A stretch of DNA of 9,843 nt from Cyclobacteriaceae bacterium (GCA_025455225.1 JALOMY010000078.1:1-9843); one strand, 5' to 3'; counted from the first letter of the stretch, positions 1 to 6,905 are shown. The notes: a model not told the origin generated them from the letters alone. Program-made: numbers and translations.

Positions 1-1
1 T

Positions 2-643
2 ACACTCGAACAAGCCTGTCTTGATAAAGGGCTTAATGTAGAACAGGTAATCCGCGAACTGGAATCTCCCACCCACCTTAAGGAAACTGATTTACCCCTG
101 GTTTCGTACCCGATTGACCTTATAATCGAGTACCTGAAGCATTCCCATTTTTTATTTATCAAACATAAGCTGCCTTACATCAGCCGCCTGGTTGAGACGT
201 TCAAAGCAGGAAGTGCCGATTTCCAGCACATTGAACGTGATTTAAAAATTGTGCTTCCCTTGTTTGTTGAAGATTTCATTCATCATATCTACCAGGAAGA
301 AGATACTCTGTTCAGCTACATCAAAGCCCTCGAACGCGCTTCAAAAGGTCAATACATTCCTACCAAACTCTACCAATTAATGGAACAATTTTCCATTCAA
401 AAGTTCGCTGTTGAACATGAGGCGCACGATGATGAGATGACGGGCATCCGAAGAATCACAAACGATTACAAAATTTTACCCGGAACACCTTTGTCGGTAA
501 AGATCATATACAACGAATTGCGGGAGTTTGAAAAGAACCTGATTACCCATGCCCGTATTGAAAATGAAATTCTTTTTCCGAAAGCCATGATCCTGGAAAC
601 CAAAGTAAAGCAGGCTTTCTTCGAGCGTATCCGCTTCAATTAA
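2..643 (+). CDS. RIC-family (YtfE/ScdA-like) iron-sulfur cluster repair di-iron protein, 3' part
   Basis: The frame is open from the window edge, so the true start lies upstream; 213 residues are visible. The first ~21 residues (TLEQACLDKG...VIRELE) match the end of the ScdA_N/DUF542 domain, whose Cys-Cys motif would lie outside the window. The rest is a hemerythrin-like four-helix bundle. Likely iron ligands, numbered in the visible fragment, are His49 (KHSHF), His95 and Glu99 (HHIYQEED), His139 (VEHE), and His183 and Glu187 (HARIENEILFP). The last pairs keep the H-x3-E spacing of the family. RIC proteins are cytoplasmic di-iron proteins that help restore Fe-S clusters after nitrosative or oxidative damage. 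One oddity is that the first ligand helix has H-F where the family usually has H-H before the LP turn. The stop is one base before ruvX, so the two are probably cotranscribed. Family assignment is firm; the physiological role is inferred. Confidence 0.87.
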   Translation, partial: TLEQACLDKGLNVEQVIRELESPTHLKETDLPLVSYPIDLIIEYLKHSHFLFIKHKLPYISRLVETFKAGSADFQHIERDLKIVLPLFVEDFIHHIYQEEDTLFSYIKALERASKGQYIPTKLYQLMEQFSIQKFAVEHEAHDDEMTGIRRITNDYKILPGTPLSVKIIYNELREFEKNLITHARIENEILFPKAMILETKVKQAFFERIRFN

Positions 644-644
644 A

Positions 645-1058
645 ATGGGACGTATTCTGGCTGTTGATTACGGAAAGAAACGCACCGGTCTTGCCGTTAC
701 CGATACGTTGCGCATTATTGCCACCGCACTTGAAACTGTACCAACCCAGGAATTATTAACCTACCTTAAATCGTATATCGCCCGTGAACCAATTGATGAG
801 TTTGTTGTAGGCATGCCTCGTACCGTAAAGAATGAAGATTCTGAAATGGCTCCCTATGTCCGACAGTTTATTCAACAACTTAAAGATACCTTTCCGGGTA
901 AGACCGTCCATGAAATTGACGAACGGTTTACTTCTTCCATGGCGCAGCGCGCTATGATTGAAGGAGGTATGAAAAAGAAAGACCGAAGAGTCAAAGGCAA
1001 TGTAGACAAGATCAGTGCTGTGCTTATCCTGCAGCAATTTCTTGAAATGAATCGCTGA
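645..1058 (+). CDS. ruvX: RuvX/YqgF family Holliday-junction resolvase-like nuclease
   Basis: This complete 137-residue protein has the usual length of the YqgF/RuvX family and an RNase H-like fold. The N-terminal AVDYGKKRTG motif supplies Asp8, DERFTS at 92-97 supplies the middle acidic residue, and VDKISAVLILQ near the C-terminus supplies Asp121, giving the expected metal-binding acidic triad. Members are cytoplasmic and described as putative Holliday-junction resolvases; in Escherichia coli YqgF is linked to pre-16S rRNA 5'-end maturation. The ATG lies one base after the stop of the RIC-type gene, with no recognisable Shine-Dalgarno sequence, so translation is probably coupled to the upstream gene. 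The Gly-Arg-Ile-Leu-Ala-Val-Asp start is where the family normally begins, supporting this ATG. Open frames on the opposite strand inside this gene are shadows. Confidence 0.95.
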   Translation: MGRILAVDYGKKRTGLAVTDTLRIIATALETVPTQELLTYLKSYIAREPIDEFVVGMPRTVKNEDSEMAPYVRQFIQQLKDTFPGKTVHEIDERFTSSMAQRAMIEGGMKKKDRRVKGNVDKISAVLILQQFLEMNR

Positions 1059-1112
1059 GATTTAATCTGTATCTTAGGGAAACTACCGGGTGAATTCCAT
1101 TCCCCTTCATTT

Positions 1113-1769
1113 ATGGATGACCTGATGCGGTACGGGCCGGTATGCATACTGGCGATAACTACTTTAGCGGGCATTCGTGTGTATTTTAACAATGCACCGC
1201 AACCGCTAAAAATGCTTTTTCACATCTGCCTGGTATTATTATTAATCGATGGATTTGGTTATTTCATCAGCGATGTTTTACGGGAACAAAATAAATGGCT
1301 GGCCAATCTATTTCTGATCTTCAGTATACTTTACGTGGCCAATATCTTCTTATTGATTCTTGAGCAGGAAAAAATAAAACTTACCATTCAGATTTTTTAT
1401 GGTGCCTTTATCGTTTTTGCGTTCATCAACAGTTTATTTCTCCAGGGCCTCTCAGGCGTTCAGACTCTCACGTTCGTTATAGGTGGAGTCTTCATGATTT
1501 TTTTATCCGGTGCCTACTTCTGGCAACTGTTGGTAAGTCCGGATAATGATAGAATAACCCGCGATCCCTTCTTCTGGATGAGTTTCGGGTTACTTGTGTA
1601 TTACGCAGGCAATGTTCCCTTCTATGGTATGTTTAATTATCTCGAGCGGAATTTTTATGATTTTACGGTTTTCTATCAAACGTATATATCCAATGCATTT
1701 GCTACCTTTCTATACCTTCTGTACCTGATTGCCTTTTTATGCAGGAAAAACTATCCGAAGTCGTATTAA
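1113..1769 (+). CDS. Seven-helix integral membrane protein, candidate sensor partner of the adjacent kinase
   Basis: I do not recognise a named family for this 218-residue, strongly hydrophobic protein. About seven membrane segments can be seen near residues 6-24, 33-53, 63-83, 90-109, 118-140, 152-174 and 190-210. Loops are short, and the C-terminal tail is basic (CRKNYPKSY), which suggests it lies in the cytoplasm. A conserved-looking stretch, ITRDPFFWMSFGLLVYYAGN (149-168), precedes and enters helix 6. No enzymatic motif is visible. The gene starts 54 bases after ruvX with no Shine-Dalgarno sequence, and its last 31 bases overlap the kinase gene in another frame. The kinase has only one membrane helix and no sensor domain, so this protein may detect the signal or anchor and modulate the kinase. 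That role is inferred from gene order alone. Confidence 0.75.
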   Translation: MDDLMRYGPVCILAITTLAGIRVYFNNAPQPLKMLFHICLVLLLIDGFGYFISDVLREQNKWLANLFLIFSILYVANIFLLILEQEKIKLTIQIFYGAFIVFAFINSLFLQGLSGVQTLTFVIGGVFMIFLSGAYFWQLLVSPDNDRITRDPFFWMSFGLLVYYAGNVPFYGMFNYLERNFYDFTVFYQTYISNAFATFLYLLYLIAFLCRKNYPKSY

Positions 1770-2590
1770 TCCTCATAGGCAGCACGCTTACGACACTGAT
1801 TCTGGCAACCCTGATCATCCTGTCCGTATTTATTGGGCAAAGGCGCAAATTCCGGCACCGCAAGGAGCTGATTGAAATGAAAAGCAATTACGATAAAGAA
1901 GTATTGCGAACCCAGCTGGAAACGCAAATGCAGACTCTTGAAACCATTTCACGTGAACTGCATGATAATGTAGGAACCTTGATTTCGATGGCCATGGTAC
2001 ATTTGAAATCCACTGAAAACACACGGCAAACTACAGAAGCTAACCAGATGCTGGATGAAGCTATGGAAATTCTTCGGGATATTTCAAGGAGCATTAATCC
2101 GGATAACATTCAAAAGCGAGGTCTTTCCCAATCTATTCGAAACGAACTTGATCGTATTCGAAAATCCGGGCAATACAAAACGAATTTTACCAGCGAAGGT
2201 GTTGAGTTTGCCATTGATCCTCAAAACCAGGTTATCCTGTTTCGAATCATTCAGGAAGCTTTGAACAATATTCTGAAGCATGCCCGTGCCAATGAAATTC
2301 AAATTTCACTAATTTTTAAGGAACCTAAGCTTTCTATTACAATAGCAGATAATGGGCAGGGGTTCCTATTTCAACCGGAACAAGGAGACTCAATCAGTCA
2401 TTCAGGATTGGCCAATATGACCAAACGTGCCCGGCTGATTGGCGGATCGTTGGAAATTAAAAGTAAGCTGAATGCCGGAACAACCATTGAAATTCAATAT
2501 CCGGCATTCATTACAGATCTTTCAAAGGAAAAATACCATAAATATGGTATGCATAAAGAACCTGTGAATACTGAACTTACCTCGTCATGA
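1739..2590 (+). CDS. HisKA_3-type sensor histidine kinase with one membrane helix
   Basis: This 283-residue protein is the kinase half of a NarL-type two-component system. One membrane helix lies at about 8-32, followed by a basic stretch (RRKFRHRK) and a coiled-coil-like region (about 42-72). The dimerisation/phosphoacceptor helix carries SRELHDNVG with the predicted phosphorylated His75. The HATPase_c domain shows the N box QEALNNILKHA (172-182), the G1 box DNGQGF (204-209) and a GLANM G2-like box (223-227), ending near 256. No periplasmic or PAS sensor domain is present. The tail after 257 is poorly conserved in appearance, and its DNA contains a perfect inverted repeat (2534-2549). The ATG overlaps the membrane-protein gene by 31 bases. 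I keep it because the next Met (codon 47) would remove the membrane helix. Translation is probably coupled to both neighbours. Confidence 0.92.
   Translation: MQEKLSEVVLILIGSTLTTLILATLIILSVFIGQRRKFRHRKELIEMKSNYDKEVLRTQLETQMQTLETISRELHDNVGTLISMAMVHLKSTENTRQTTEANQMLDEAMEILRDISRSINPDNIQKRGLSQSIRNELDRIRKSGQYKTNFTSEGVEFAIDPQNQVILFRIIQEALNNILKHARANEIQISLIFKEPKLSITIADNGQGFLFQPEQGDSISHSGLANMTKRARLIGGSLEIKSKLNAGTTIEIQYPAFITDLSKEKYHKYGMHKEPVNTELTSS
2533..2550. promoter_or_regulatory. Perfect inverted repeat ATACCATA-AA-TATGGTAT, possible response-regulator operator
   Basis: Two perfect 8-base arms flank a 2-base spacer within the last codons of the kinase gene, ending 36 bases before the response-regulator ATG. 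Read as heptamers it is TACCATA-2-TATGGTA, the same 7-2-7 geometry that NarL/NarP-type regulators use in enterobacteria, although the heptamer itself is not identical to TACYNMT. The same heptamer recurs in the gene-free region beyond the regulator (3462-3482). The site encodes the tail residues KYHKYG, outside the kinase domains, so the repeat is not obviously forced by protein sequence. An operator role is inferred. Confidence 0.45.
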
Positions 2591-3219
2591 ACCCAATAAA
2601 AACGGCTGTTTACGAAGACGATCCGAGGTACAGGGAATTACTAAGAACCATACTCAGCAGTTCGGATAAAATTACTCCGGTTTTTCTAACGGATAATTGC
2701 CAACAGGTTATTGGGGATACGCGAAAACATCAGCCGGATGTCATTATCATGGATATTAATCTGCCGGGAAAAAGCGGTATTGAAGGCGTAGAAGAAGTGA
2801 AGCGTTCTTTTCCGCAGACCAAGGTGATTATGCTAACCGTTTTTGAAGATGAGGATAAGATTTTTGCAGCGATTAAAGCAGGAGCAGACGGTTACTTATT
2901 AAAGAAAGATTCTCCCCAGAAAGTATTGGATTCAATACAAGATGTTTTTGAAGGCAAGTCATCCATGAATGGAATTATCGCCCGTAAAGTACTTGAATAT
3001 TTTCATAAGAAACCCACCATTAAAAATCCTGAAGAATACAGTCTCACTAAGCGCGAACATGAGATCCTGGAGCTGTTAATGGATGGATTAACCTATAAAG
3101 AAATTGCCGACCGTTGTTCCATTTCTGTACAAACCCTTAACTCACACATCAAGAGTATTTATCATAAACTAGGAGTACATTCACGGGCGGAAGCCTCAGC
3201 CAAATTCAGGGGCAATTGA
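2587..3219 (+). CDS. NarL/LuxR-family response regulator
   Basis: This 210-residue DNA-binding response regulator is the cognate partner of the upstream kinase. The receiver domain (about 3-120) has the acidic pair Glu10/Asp11 with Asp12, the phosphoacceptor Asp56 (VIIMDINLPGKSG), the switch residue Thr84 (IMLTVFED) and Lys106 (GYLLKKD). The LuxR-type helix-turn-helix spans about 152-206, with SLTKREHEILELL, the scaffold segment GLTYKEIADRCSISVQTLNSHIKSI, and YHKLGVHSRAEA. Its ATG overlaps the kinase stop in an ATGA junction, so the two are translationally coupled and should be made in fixed proportion. Length and domain order are standard. Target genes cannot be read from the protein, but TACCATA repeats upstream of and beyond this gene are plausible binding sites. 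It is the last gene of the module. Confidence 0.95.
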   Translation: MNPIKTAVYEDDPRYRELLRTILSSSDKITPVFLTDNCQQVIGDTRKHQPDVIIMDINLPGKSGIEGVEEVKRSFPQTKVIMLTVFEDEDKIFAAIKAGADGYLLKKDSPQKVLDSIQDVFEGKSSMNGIIARKVLEYFHKKPTIKNPEEYSLTKREHEILELLMDGLTYKEIADRCSISVQTLNSHIKSIYHKLGVHSRAEASAKFRGN

Positions 3220-3612
3220 TTACCCTCATTCGTAAGTTTTACGGATCTCATGTGATTTCAGGGTATTCTCCTCTTGCTCAACTAAATAATTCAAAGTCAT
3301 AATATTTATGTGACCATTATATCGACCCTGATTTAACAGGGAAGACAATTCCGGTTGTGACGTAGTTGGGTATTACTCGTTAGTTGCTCATTCAACCTAT
3401 TGATTGATTTCTATGAGATCCATTCTAAATATGATCTGCTTCTGATCGACTATACCAGAAGTATGGTATGAGCTTTACCATACTCATGGTAGTAAACCAC
3501 AATCACATGCTCATTATCCTTAAAACTTGGGATGTTCCTCCCTGTACCACACATCTACTTTTACTCACGGTTAGCGCAACGAAGCAACACCGGAAACTAA
3601 AATGTAAATGTT
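3220..3612. other. 393-base gene-free region between the two-component system and the lipid-type operon
   Basis: No convincing gene lies here. An ATG at 3468 opens a 66-codon frame running into the next gene, but its composition is not protein-like. The stretch holds weak hairpins at 3231-3243 (CGTAA/TTACG, loop GTT) and 3326-3341 (CCCTG/CAGGG, loop ATTTAA). Neither is followed by a T-run, so I see no canonical intrinsic terminator. The prominent element is the repeat cluster at 3452-3492, annotated separately. The promoter of the downstream operon should lie in this region. The closest match to the Bacteroidota -7 element TAnnTTTG is TACTTTTA at 3556-3563 (one mismatch), without a well-spaced -33 TTG, so I do not call it. 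Confidence 0.7.
3452..3492. repeat. Cluster of four alternating TACCAT/ATGGTA half-sites forming competing hairpins
   Basis: Four copies of one motif alternate in orientation: ATACCA (3452-3457), TATGGTAT (3462-3469), TACCATA (3476-3482) and ATGGTA (3486-3491). Their centres are about 10-12 bases apart, close to one helical turn. The strongest pairing is AGTATGGTA (3460-3468) with TACCATACT (3476-3484), a perfect 9-base stem with the 7-base loop TGAGCTT. Two alternative stems exclude it: 3452-3457 with 3464-3469, and 3476-3481 with 3486-3491. No T-run follows. The cluster lies 121 bases before the desaturase-TPR gene and shares its heptamer with the 2534-2549 repeat. It may be an operator array for the upstream regulator, or an RNA switch if transcribed. 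Confidence 0.5.
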
Positions 3613-5244
3613 ATGAGTACCTACAACATCATCACCGCCATTTGCTTTATAAGCAGCATTGCACTTGAAGCTTTTCTGGATGCCAGGGAAAATCTTGGCT
3701 TGTATGAAAAAAAAGACACTCGGGCGAATATCATCCTTGCGGTTATCGGTGTGATTGTAAATCTAATAGCAAAAGGATTGATCTTTTCCCTTTTTCTGCT
3801 GGTTGAACCCCTGGCAGTCTTTGATGCAGGAAGGGGTGTTCTTTCGTGGATCGTACTCTTCTTGCTAACCGATCTGCACTTTTATCTTTTCCATTGGCTG
3901 GGCCATAAATCAAGATTTTTCTGGGCGATGCATGTTATTCATCACTCCTCACCCAGGTATAACCTCACTACTGCTATTCGCACTCCCTTTACCAATTGTT
4001 TTTTCCGAATTGCCTCTTTTACTCCTTTCGTTCTCATAGGCTTTGATCCCATAATGGTAGTCATTATGGATTCCCTTTTAATCTCATTCACTTTCTTCCA
4101 GCATACTGAGATGGTTAAAAAATTGGGATGGTTGGAATACGTTCTTAGCACACCTTCTCACCACCGGGTGCATCATGCCAGCGATGAAAAATACCTTGAC
4201 AAAAATTTCGGTGGCGTCTTAATTATTTGGGATAAGTTGTTTGGCACCTTTAAGGAAGAAGAAGAACATCCAACGTATGGGCTGACCAAACCTTTAGACA
4301 GCAATAATGTTGTGCGGATTATTTTCCACGAGTGGATCGCCATGGCGCATGATGTACGGCATGCCCGGAATCTGAAAGAAGTTTTTGGTTATATATTTTT
4401 ATATCCAGGGTGGAAACCCGGAGTGAAATCTGCAAAAGGAAGACAAACCTTTCTATTTCCTTCTGTCAAAAACGCAGCCATTATTGCGTTGTTTATCGGT
4501 TTATCATATTCCTTTATTAATGCCCAATCGCCAACCGACTTACTGAAAGAAGGACTGGTTGGAGAAGAAAGTCATAACGATCAACTGGCTTATCAATATT
4601 ACTCGCAGATACTGGCTCTCAATCCCAACCACACCGAAGCCTTGTGGCGTGCGAGTCGCATACTATCCAATCAGTCTGGTCGAAGTTCCTTAAAAGCCGA
4701 CAAGACTCGGTTTGCACAACAAGCTGATGAATTGGCCGTGAAGTCTATAAGGCTGAATCCGGGATGTAAAGAAGCACACCTTGCGCATATTATCGCACTT
4801 GGTTTGCTCTCGGAAGTTGCCTCCAGTCCATCAGAAAAATTGCAACATGCAAAAACCATTAAAGCAGAAGCTGAAACTATTGTGCAACTTGATTCATTAT
4901 ATGCGCCAGCCTATTATGTTCTCGGTAAATGGCACCTGGAAATAGCCAAATTGAATTGGGCTGAAAAGCTTGCCTGTAATGTGCTTTTTGGCGGAGTTCC
5001 CAAAGGTGCCTCCTACGAGAAATCGATTCAATACTTTGAACGCGCCATTACTCTTCAGCCCGGGTATATACTGTTTCATTACGGTAAGGCCTCTGCACTA
5101 TACCACTCCGGTAAGTACGACCTGGCAATAGCAGTTCTTGAGAAAGCCCTTCGATTACCTCACACAGAACCGGATGATCAGGTTCGGCAAAAGAAATGTC
5201 AAAACCTTTTGAAAGAAACACGTCAACTGTATACAAAAGCATAA
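3613..5244 (+). CDS. Sterol desaturase/fatty acid hydroxylase-family protein fused to a C-terminal TPR domain
   Basis: This 543-residue protein has two parts. Residues 1 to about 275 form a membrane-bound sterol desaturase/fatty acid hydroxylase-family domain. Hydrophobic segments lie near 5-22, 40-64, 76-94 and 130-162, and His clusters sit at H89/H94/H98, H107-x2-H110-H111 (MHVIHHSS) and H183-H184-x2-H187-H188 (PSHHRVHHASD). These are the expected di-iron ligands for oxygen-dependent C-H oxidation of a lipid. Residues 284-304 (SVKNAAIIALFIGLSYSFIN) then look like a signal peptide or membrane anchor ending in NAQ. From about 308 to 540 there are TPR-like helices (LALNPNHTEALW, SIRLNPGCKEAHLA, AITLQPGYILFHYG) resembling the RMDN/FAM82-like TPR proteins of Bacteroidota. 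The frame is continuous, with no internal ATG near the joint, which argues for a true fusion. It starts the operon; the substrate is unknown. Confidence 0.87.
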   Translation: MSTYNIITAICFISSIALEAFLDARENLGLYEKKDTRANIILAVIGVIVNLIAKGLIFSLFLLVEPLAVFDAGRGVLSWIVLFLLTDLHFYLFHWLGHKSRFFWAMHVIHHSSPRYNLTTAIRTPFTNCFFRIASFTPFVLIGFDPIMVVIMDSLLISFTFFQHTEMVKKLGWLEYVLSTPSHHRVHHASDEKYLDKNFGGVLIIWDKLFGTFKEEEEHPTYGLTKPLDSNNVVRIIFHEWIAMAHDVRHARNLKEVFGYIFLYPGWKPGVKSAKGRQTFLFPSVKNAAIIALFIGLSYSFINAQSPTDLLKEGLVGEESHNDQLAYQYYSQILALNPNHTEALWRASRILSNQSGRSSLKADKTRFAQQADELAVKSIRLNPGCKEAHLAHIIALGLLSEVASSPSEKLQHAKTIKAEAETIVQLDSLYAPAYYVLGKWHLEIAKLNWAEKLACNVLFGGVPKGASYEKSIQYFERAITLQPGYILFHYGKASALYHSGKYDLAIAVLEKALRLPHTEPDDQVRQKKCQNLLKETRQLYTKA

Positions 5245-5248
5245 AATC

Positions 5249-6256
5249 ATGAACTTATTTATAACCGGGGCAACAGGTTATGTTGGCCAGAAGCTTCTCA
5301 AGCGATTAATCAATCAGGGGCACACTGTTCATATCCTATGCCGCAGCATTCCCACAGGACCACTTTACGAAAATTCTCGTGTTCGGATTTTCCGGGGAGA
5401 CTTGATGGATCGTAGCATTATTGAAACTGCCATGGAAAGTTGTGAACAAGTATATCATTTGGCAGCCTATGCCAGGGTATGGGCAAAAAATCCAAAAACC
5501 TATTTTGACACCAATGTAACCGGAACTGTAAACACTCTTGAAGCGGCCCTCCATCAGGGCATTCAACGACTGGTCTTTACATCGACAGGTGGTATTTATT
5601 GTGCAAACAAGGATGAAGTAATTACGGAAGAAACGTCCCGGACTCAGGATTTCTTTAATGAATATGAAAGTTCAAAATTCATCGCAGAAGAAAAAGTTCT
5701 TGAATATTCGAGAAAGGGATTGCACACGGTTATAGTTCAACCAACACGAATTTTTGGACCGGGATGTCTGACTGAAAGTAATGCCACAACAGCCCTTATA
5801 AAAAATTATATTTCAGGTGACTGGCATTTACTTCCCGGAAGCGGAAAGTCTATCGGAAACTTCACGTACATCGATGACGTGGTGAACGGACATCTGTTGG
5901 CGATGAAGTACGGCCAATCCGGGGAACGGTATATTCTTGGGGGCGAGAATGTCAGTCTAATCAATCTCTTTGAAATCATACAAAATCTTACCGGTAAGTA
6001 TTATGCATTAATTCCGCTGCCTTATCCTTTCCTGGCAGCCTATGCATGGCAGGAAGAAAAACTGGCCGAATGGTTTGGGCAGCACCCCAGAATTACCACC
6101 AAGTGGATTAAACGGCTTACCCTGGATCTCCCCTACTCAAGTGAAAAAGCAATACGGGATTTAGGCTATTCCATTACGCCCCTGCAGCAGGGACTGCAAC
6201 AAACACTTGACTGGCTTAGCCGCGATTACAAACTTCTTCTACAACCAACCTTTTAA
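5249..6256 (+). CDS. Extended-SDR NAD-dependent epimerase/dehydratase or reductase
   Basis: This 335-residue member of the extended short-chain dehydrogenase superfamily has an N-terminal Rossmann motif GATGYVG (7-13) for NAD(P) binding. It also has an acidic residue after the third strand (RGDLMD, 49-54), a TSTGG active-site strand (111-115) and the catalytic pair Tyr139/Lys143 (YESSK). Its general form is like dihydroflavonol-4-reductase, 3-beta-hydroxysteroid dehydrogenase and HpnA-type hopanoid-associated epimerases. The C-terminal substrate domain includes a hydrophobic stretch (ALIPLPYPFLAAYAW, 253-267), suggesting a lipid-like substrate or membrane contact. The ATG follows the desaturase-TPR stop by four bases and is followed by the CPBP-like gene after three, so it sits inside an operon. 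The exact reaction cannot be decided from sequence; a redox or epimerisation step on an oxidised lipid is inferred. Confidence 0.88.
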   Translation: MNLFITGATGYVGQKLLKRLINQGHTVHILCRSIPTGPLYENSRVRIFRGDLMDRSIIETAMESCEQVYHLAAYARVWAKNPKTYFDTNVTGTVNTLEAALHQGIQRLVFTSTGGIYCANKDEVITEETSRTQDFFNEYESSKFIAEEKVLEYSRKGLHTVIVQPTRIFGPGCLTESNATTALIKNYISGDWHLLPGSGKSIGNFTYIDDVVNGHLLAMKYGQSGERYILGGENVSLINLFEIIQNLTGKYYALIPLPYPFLAAYAWQEEKLAEWFGQHPRITTKWIKRLTLDLPYSSEKAIRDLGYSITPLQQGLQQTLDWLSRDYKLLLQPTF

Positions 6257-6259
6257 ATC

Positions 6260-6901
6260 ATGATCTTCTCCATCTTTATCAGCTCACTGGCGGTTGCAAT
6301 TAGCTTAATTATTCAGTTCGCTTCACCCTTTACTCAGCATGTTCTGCTGCGCAGAGTACTAGCTGCACCAGCTCTATTACTGCCGATATTTATAGAAGGC
6401 AAGGAACATATAAGTACCTGGATTAATCTTGCCAAACCTCAGGAAACCCTTTTTACCGCATTTATTTTCTCCGTGATAGCCTTGTTGGTTAACTACTTTC
6501 ATTCTTCCAGCAAATCCCATCAGGCAATCTATCCGCAGTTGCGCTTAACCGATTGGCAACCGGGGATGTATATGATGAACATAGCAAGCTGGGTTATCTA
6601 TTTATTGGCATATGAAGCATTGTTTCGTGGATATTTCTTTTTTGAATGCCTCACCATCTTGCCACTATGTCTAACAGTAGTTGTCAATGCAATTGTTTAC
6701 TCAGCGGCTCACCTACCTAAAGGTCAGAAAGAAACACTTCTTAGTATTCCCTTTGGTGTTCTTTTGTGCCTGCTAACCTTTTACACAGAAAGCTTTTGGG
6801 CAGCCGCTATAATCCACATTTCCCTGGCACTTACAAACGATTGCTTCGCCATTCGCGCCAACCCTTCCATGAAAATTCATTTTCTCTCACTTAAAAATTA
6901 A
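6260..6901 (+). CDS. CPBP-like (Rce1/Abi-type) integral membrane protein with altered protease motifs
   Basis: This 213-residue membrane protein has hydrophobic segments near 3-22, 30-46, 64-80, 104-122, 132-150, 160-176 and 179-193. The arrangement resembles CPBP (CAAX protease and bacteriocin-processing) proteins. Motif 1 appears as AYEALFRGYFFFE (117-129), so the usual E-E-x3-R reads Y-E-x3-R with Glu119 and Arg123. Motif 2 is VYSAAH (146-151) with His151. Motif 3 has His186 (IIHISLAL), but the usual Asn four residues later is Ala190. The first Glu of motif 1 is important in characterised Rce1 enzymes, so activity is doubtful unless this subfamily uses another arrangement. It lies between the epimerase and SDR genes with gaps of three and four bases. 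A role as a scaffold or enzyme for the same pathway is inferred. Confidence 0.75.
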   Translation: MIFSIFISSLAVAISLIIQFASPFTQHVLLRRVLAAPALLLPIFIEGKEHISTWINLAKPQETLFTAFIFSVIALLVNYFHSSSKSHQAIYPQLRLTDWQPGMYMMNIASWVIYLLAYEALFRGYFFFECLTILPLCLTVVVNAIVYSAAHLPKGQKETLLSIPFGVLLCLLTFYTESFWAAAIIHISLALTNDCFAIRANPSMKIHFLSLKN

Positions 6902-6905
6902 GTCT

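Noticed and set aside
1070..1077. TATCTTAG as a Bacteroidota -7 promoter element before the membrane-protein gene
   Set aside because: It has one mismatch to TAnnTTTG, and the nearest upstream TTG (1042-1044) is about 25 bases away, longer than the usual spacing.
756..1192. Antisense open frames across ruvX and its downstream spacer
   Set aside because: ruvX on the + strand is unambiguous, and the antisense translations show no motif.
3326..3341. CCCTG/CAGGG hairpin as a terminator for the two-component operon
   Set aside because: The stem is only five base pairs and no T-run follows.
3243..3421. Long-range 9-base inverted repeat GGATCTCAT (3243-3251) and ATGAGATCC (3413-3421)
   Set aside because: The arms are 161 bases apart with no extension of pairing, and one such match is not surprising in a region of nearly 400 bases.
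3468..3668. A 66-codon open frame starting inside the repeat cluster, as a possible leader peptide
   Set aside because: It overlaps the start of the desaturase-TPR gene by 56 bases in another frame, is rich in His, Leu and Cys without any pattern, and has no signal peptide or family resemblance.
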